The position numbers and the translations under genes were made by a program. From Timonella senegalensis JC301 (GTDB lineage: Bacteria > Actinomycetota > Actinomycetes > Actinomycetales > Cellulomonadaceae): 64,000 bases of DNA. Below the pieces are notes generated by a model, which was given only the letters and a program-made list of their open reading frames with translations, was not told the DNA's origin and ran no database searches. Numbering within the stretch: position 1 is the stretch's first letter; each line of letters begins with the position of its first letter. Shown piece after piece: positions 62,230-64,000 of this stretch. The stretch is from positions 103,104 through 167,103 of the forward strand of contig NZ_HE978643.1 of the NCBI RefSeq assembly GCF_000312125.1, written 5' to 3'.

Positions 62230-63308
62230 CGACCCCCGAGCTCATTGCACAACTTCCCAAGGTAGTTCTGCACGACCACCTAGACGGCGGGCTCCGCCCG
62301 GAGACCATCATCGAGCTTGCCGCGCAGATCGGGCACGAGCTTCCCGCAACCACCGCGGAGGCCCTTGGCGCGTGGTTCGAGGCGGCTGCGGACTCGGGTT
62401 CGCTCGTACGCTACCTCGAGACGTTCGATCACACGATCGCGGTCATGCAGACCCGCGAGGGCCTCGTTCGGGTCGCCCGCGAGGCCGTTGAAGACCTCGC
62501 CGCGGACGGCGTTGTGTACGCCGAGTCCCGCTGGGCCCCCGAGCAGCACCTGAGCGGCGGCCTGAGCCTGCAAGACACCGTGGACGCGGTGGCTGAGGGC
62601 ATCGCGCAGGGCGTCGAAGCCGCCAAGCTCAAGGGCCAGCGCATCCAGGTTAACCAGCTGCTGACGGCCATGCGCCATGCGGACCGCTGGGAGGAGATCG
62701 CGGACCTGGCACTCGCCAACCGTGACGCCGGGGTGTGCGGGTTCGACATCGCAGGGGCCGAGGCAGGCTTCCTTCCGGACCGTTTCCCGCACGTGTTTGC
62801 CAAGCTGAACGAGGCCGGTTTCCCAGCCACAATCCACGCCGGCGAGGCCGCCGGAATTGATTCGATTGCGCAGGCGGTGCACATTGGCCGCGCGCTGCGC
62901 TTGGGCCACGGCGTCCGGATTATCGACGATATTGCTGGGTTTGGTGGGGATGAGCCAGTGCTCGGACGGGTAGCCAACTGGGTGCGCGACGCACAGCTCG
63001 CGCTCGAGATGTGCCCCTGCTCCAACCTGCAGACCGGTGCCGCCGAGTCCGTGGCCACCCACCCGATCACGGGACTGCGTGAGTTGGACTTTGCCGTCAC
63101 GGTCAACACCGACAACCGACTCATGTCCGCGACCTCCATGACTAACGAGATGACTCGCCTGGTCGACGAGGCAGGCTGGACTATCGACGACCTGCTTGAC
63201 GTGACGCTCACCGCCGCGTGGAGCGCCTTCATTCACCACGACGAGCGCCACGAGCTCGGCGAGTATGTGGTGGAGAGGTACGAAGAGATCACCGGCGAGG
63301 TGCGCTAG
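62226..63308 (+). CDS. add: Adenosine deaminase
   Basis: A 360-residue TIM-barrel enzyme deaminating (deoxy)adenosine to (deoxy)inosine. Zinc ligands and catalytic residues are in [34 protein letters not shown] and [11 protein letters not shown], with [10 protein letters not shown] typical of the family. CAGGAG inside the preceding gene serves its ATG at 62226. A motif variant lies at 62918-62931 (RIIDDI). Works with deoA, cdd and deoC in nucleoside salvage. Confidence 0.94.
   Translation: MTTPELIAQLPKVVLHDHLDGGLRPETIIELAAQIGHELPATTAEALGAWFEAAADSGSLVRYLETFDHTIAVMQTREGLVRVAREAVEDLAADGVVYAESRWAPEQHLSGGLSLQDTVDAVAEGIAQGVEAAKLKGQRIQVNQLLTAMRHADRWEEIADLALANRDAGVCGFDIAGAEAGFLPDRFPHVFAKLNEAGFPATIHAGEAAGIDSIAQAVHIGRALRLGHGVRIIDDIAGFGGDEPVLGRVANWVRDAQLALEMCPCSNLQTGAAESVATHPITGLRELDFAVTVNTDNRLMSATSMTNEMTRLVDEAGWTIDDLLDVTLTAAWSAFIHHDERHELGEYVVERYEEITGEVR
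62918..62931 (+). repeat. Variant motif copy inside add
   Basis: GATTATCGACGATA, equal over 13 bases to the right arm of the hairpin at 5415 (read on the minus strand). Confidence 0.5.
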
Positions 63309-63373
63309 ACCACTCGGGCAGACCGCCACCCATTCACTTAATGAACTGCACACCACAAGTATTGGAGTTAGAC

Positions 63374-64000
63374 ATGACGTCGGAAGCACTCACCACTGCA
63401 CAGGTCGCCAAGATGGTTGACCACACGCTGCTCAAGCCTGAGACAACCACCGAGATGATCCAGGCACACGTAGCCGAGGCAATCGAGCTAGGCACGTTCT
63501 CGATCTGCGTTTCCCCTTCCCACCTTCCCGTTGCTCTTCCTGAGGGGTCGGACCTCAAGGTAGCGACCGTTGTGGGCTTCCCATCGGGTGCTCACAAGTC
63601 CGCAGTCAAGGCCGCCGAGACCGCAGCTGCTGTGGCCGACGGCGCGGACGAGATCGACATGGTCATCAACCTGGGCGCCGTGAAGGATGGCAACTGGGAG
63701 CTCGTCGAGTCGGACATCAAGGCTGTTCGTGACGCGGCCCCAGCGCCGGTTCTGGTCAAGGTCATCATCGAGTCGGCAGCCCTGACCGACGACGAGATTG
63801 TGCGCGCATGCGAGGCCTCCGAACGCGCCGGAGCGGACTTTGTGAAGACCTCCACCGGCTTCCACCCAGCGGGAGGCGCGTCGGCGCACGCTGTGGCGCT
63901 CATGTCGTCCACAGTAGCCCCACGCCTGGGTGTCAAGGCTTCCGGCGCCGTGCGCACCGGTGCGACCGCACTCGAAATGATCGCAGCTGGCGCGACCCGT
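63374..64000 (+). CDS. deoC: Deoxyribose-phosphate aldolase, 3' end beyond the window
   Basis: Open to the window end; 209 codons are present. [62 protein letters not shown] and [15 protein letters not shown] match DeoC, with the Schiff-base lysine in FVKTSTGF. It splits deoxyribose-5-phosphate into glyceraldehyde-3-phosphate and acetaldehyde, completing the route from DeoA. GGAG lies seven bases before the ATG. Confidence 0.94.
   Translation, partial: MTSEALTTAQVAKMVDHTLLKPETTTEMIQAHVAEAIELGTFSICVSPSHLPVALPEGSDLKVATVVGFPSGAHKSAVKAAETAAAVADGADEIDMVINLGAVKDGNWELVESDIKAVRDAAPAPVLVKVIIESAALTDDEIVRACEASERAGADFVKTSTGFHPAGGASAHAVALMSSTVAPRLGVKASGAVRTGATALEMIAAGATR

Noticed and set aside
1..64000. 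Defence system, prophage, transposon or CRISPR array
   Set aside because: No recombinase, transposase, nuclease-helicase set, phage structural gene or regularly spaced repeat was found on reading through the window.

Overview
The window is a gene-dense stretch of chromosome from a fairly high-G+C actinobacterium. The markers are a mycothiol-type deacetylase next to a small four-helix membrane protein, a DUF3117 protein, a FolP2-like pteroate synthase paralogue, a sigE / zinc anti-sigma / HtrA / TatB cluster, succinylase-branch lysine genes, a FdxA-type ferredoxin and many GTG or TTG starts. No gene points to one genus, so I only suggest an order-level placement (Actinomycetales/Micrococcales-like). 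I see no rRNA, tRNA, CRISPR array, insertion sequence, prophage or integrase.

Layout. 1-9 kb: accessory-looking single genes (GPH transporter, patatin-like lipase, two VOC proteins, an unknown membrane-anchored protein, PhnA-type zinc-ribbon protein, ABC exporter, YhhN protein, YCII-like protein). 9-19 kb: a flavin/Fe-S oxidoreductase, then an oligopeptide importer (oppA, oppB, oppC, fused oppDF) interrupted by a PH-like membrane gene on the other strand. 19-25 kb: typA, mshB-like, a small membrane protein and a VanW/peptidoglycan-binding envelope protein. 25-28 kb: aromatic amino-acid genes (a PheA-like ACT protein, pheA, tyrA). 28-35 kb: fdxA, dapC, gltA, a lysozyme-fold protein, dapD and dapE. 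35-40 kb: LOG-family gene, folP2-like, DUF3117, leucyl aminopeptidase, O-methyltransferase. 40-46.7 kb: sigE, anti-sigma, HtrA-like, tatB, trpS, a 2H phosphoesterase and a YihY/BrkB protein. 46.9-50.4 kb: sdhCDAB on the minus strand. 51-53 kb: manC and an M20 amidohydrolase. 53.7-64 kb: a nucleoside uptake and salvage block: BMP lipoprotein, ABC ATPase, two permeases, cdd, deoA, a C39-peptidase-like protein, add and deoC (cut by the window end).

How the genes work together. The last 10 kb form a coherent route: nucleosides are imported, cytidine and adenosine are deaminated, pyrimidine nucleosides are phosphorolysed, and deoxyribose phosphate is cleaved by DeoC. gltA and sdhCDAB both have a 16-bp Crp/GlxR-type palindrome upstream, suggesting joint control of the TCA cycle. 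SigE, its anti-sigma factor, HtrA and TatB form an envelope-stress unit.

Most unusual signal. A short sequence, GATTYYCGACGATC (core ATTNNCGACGAT), recurs 13 times by hand count on both strands in 64 kb. It forms the ends of three long intergenic hairpins at 1.5, 5.4 and 7.6 kb, and it also lies singly inside eight coding regions, often in linkers. Paired copies acting as terminators plus single copies in genes is the arrangement known for DNA uptake sequences in Neisseriaceae and Pasteurellaceae. I know of no such element in actinobacteria, so this is the main candidate for something undescribed.
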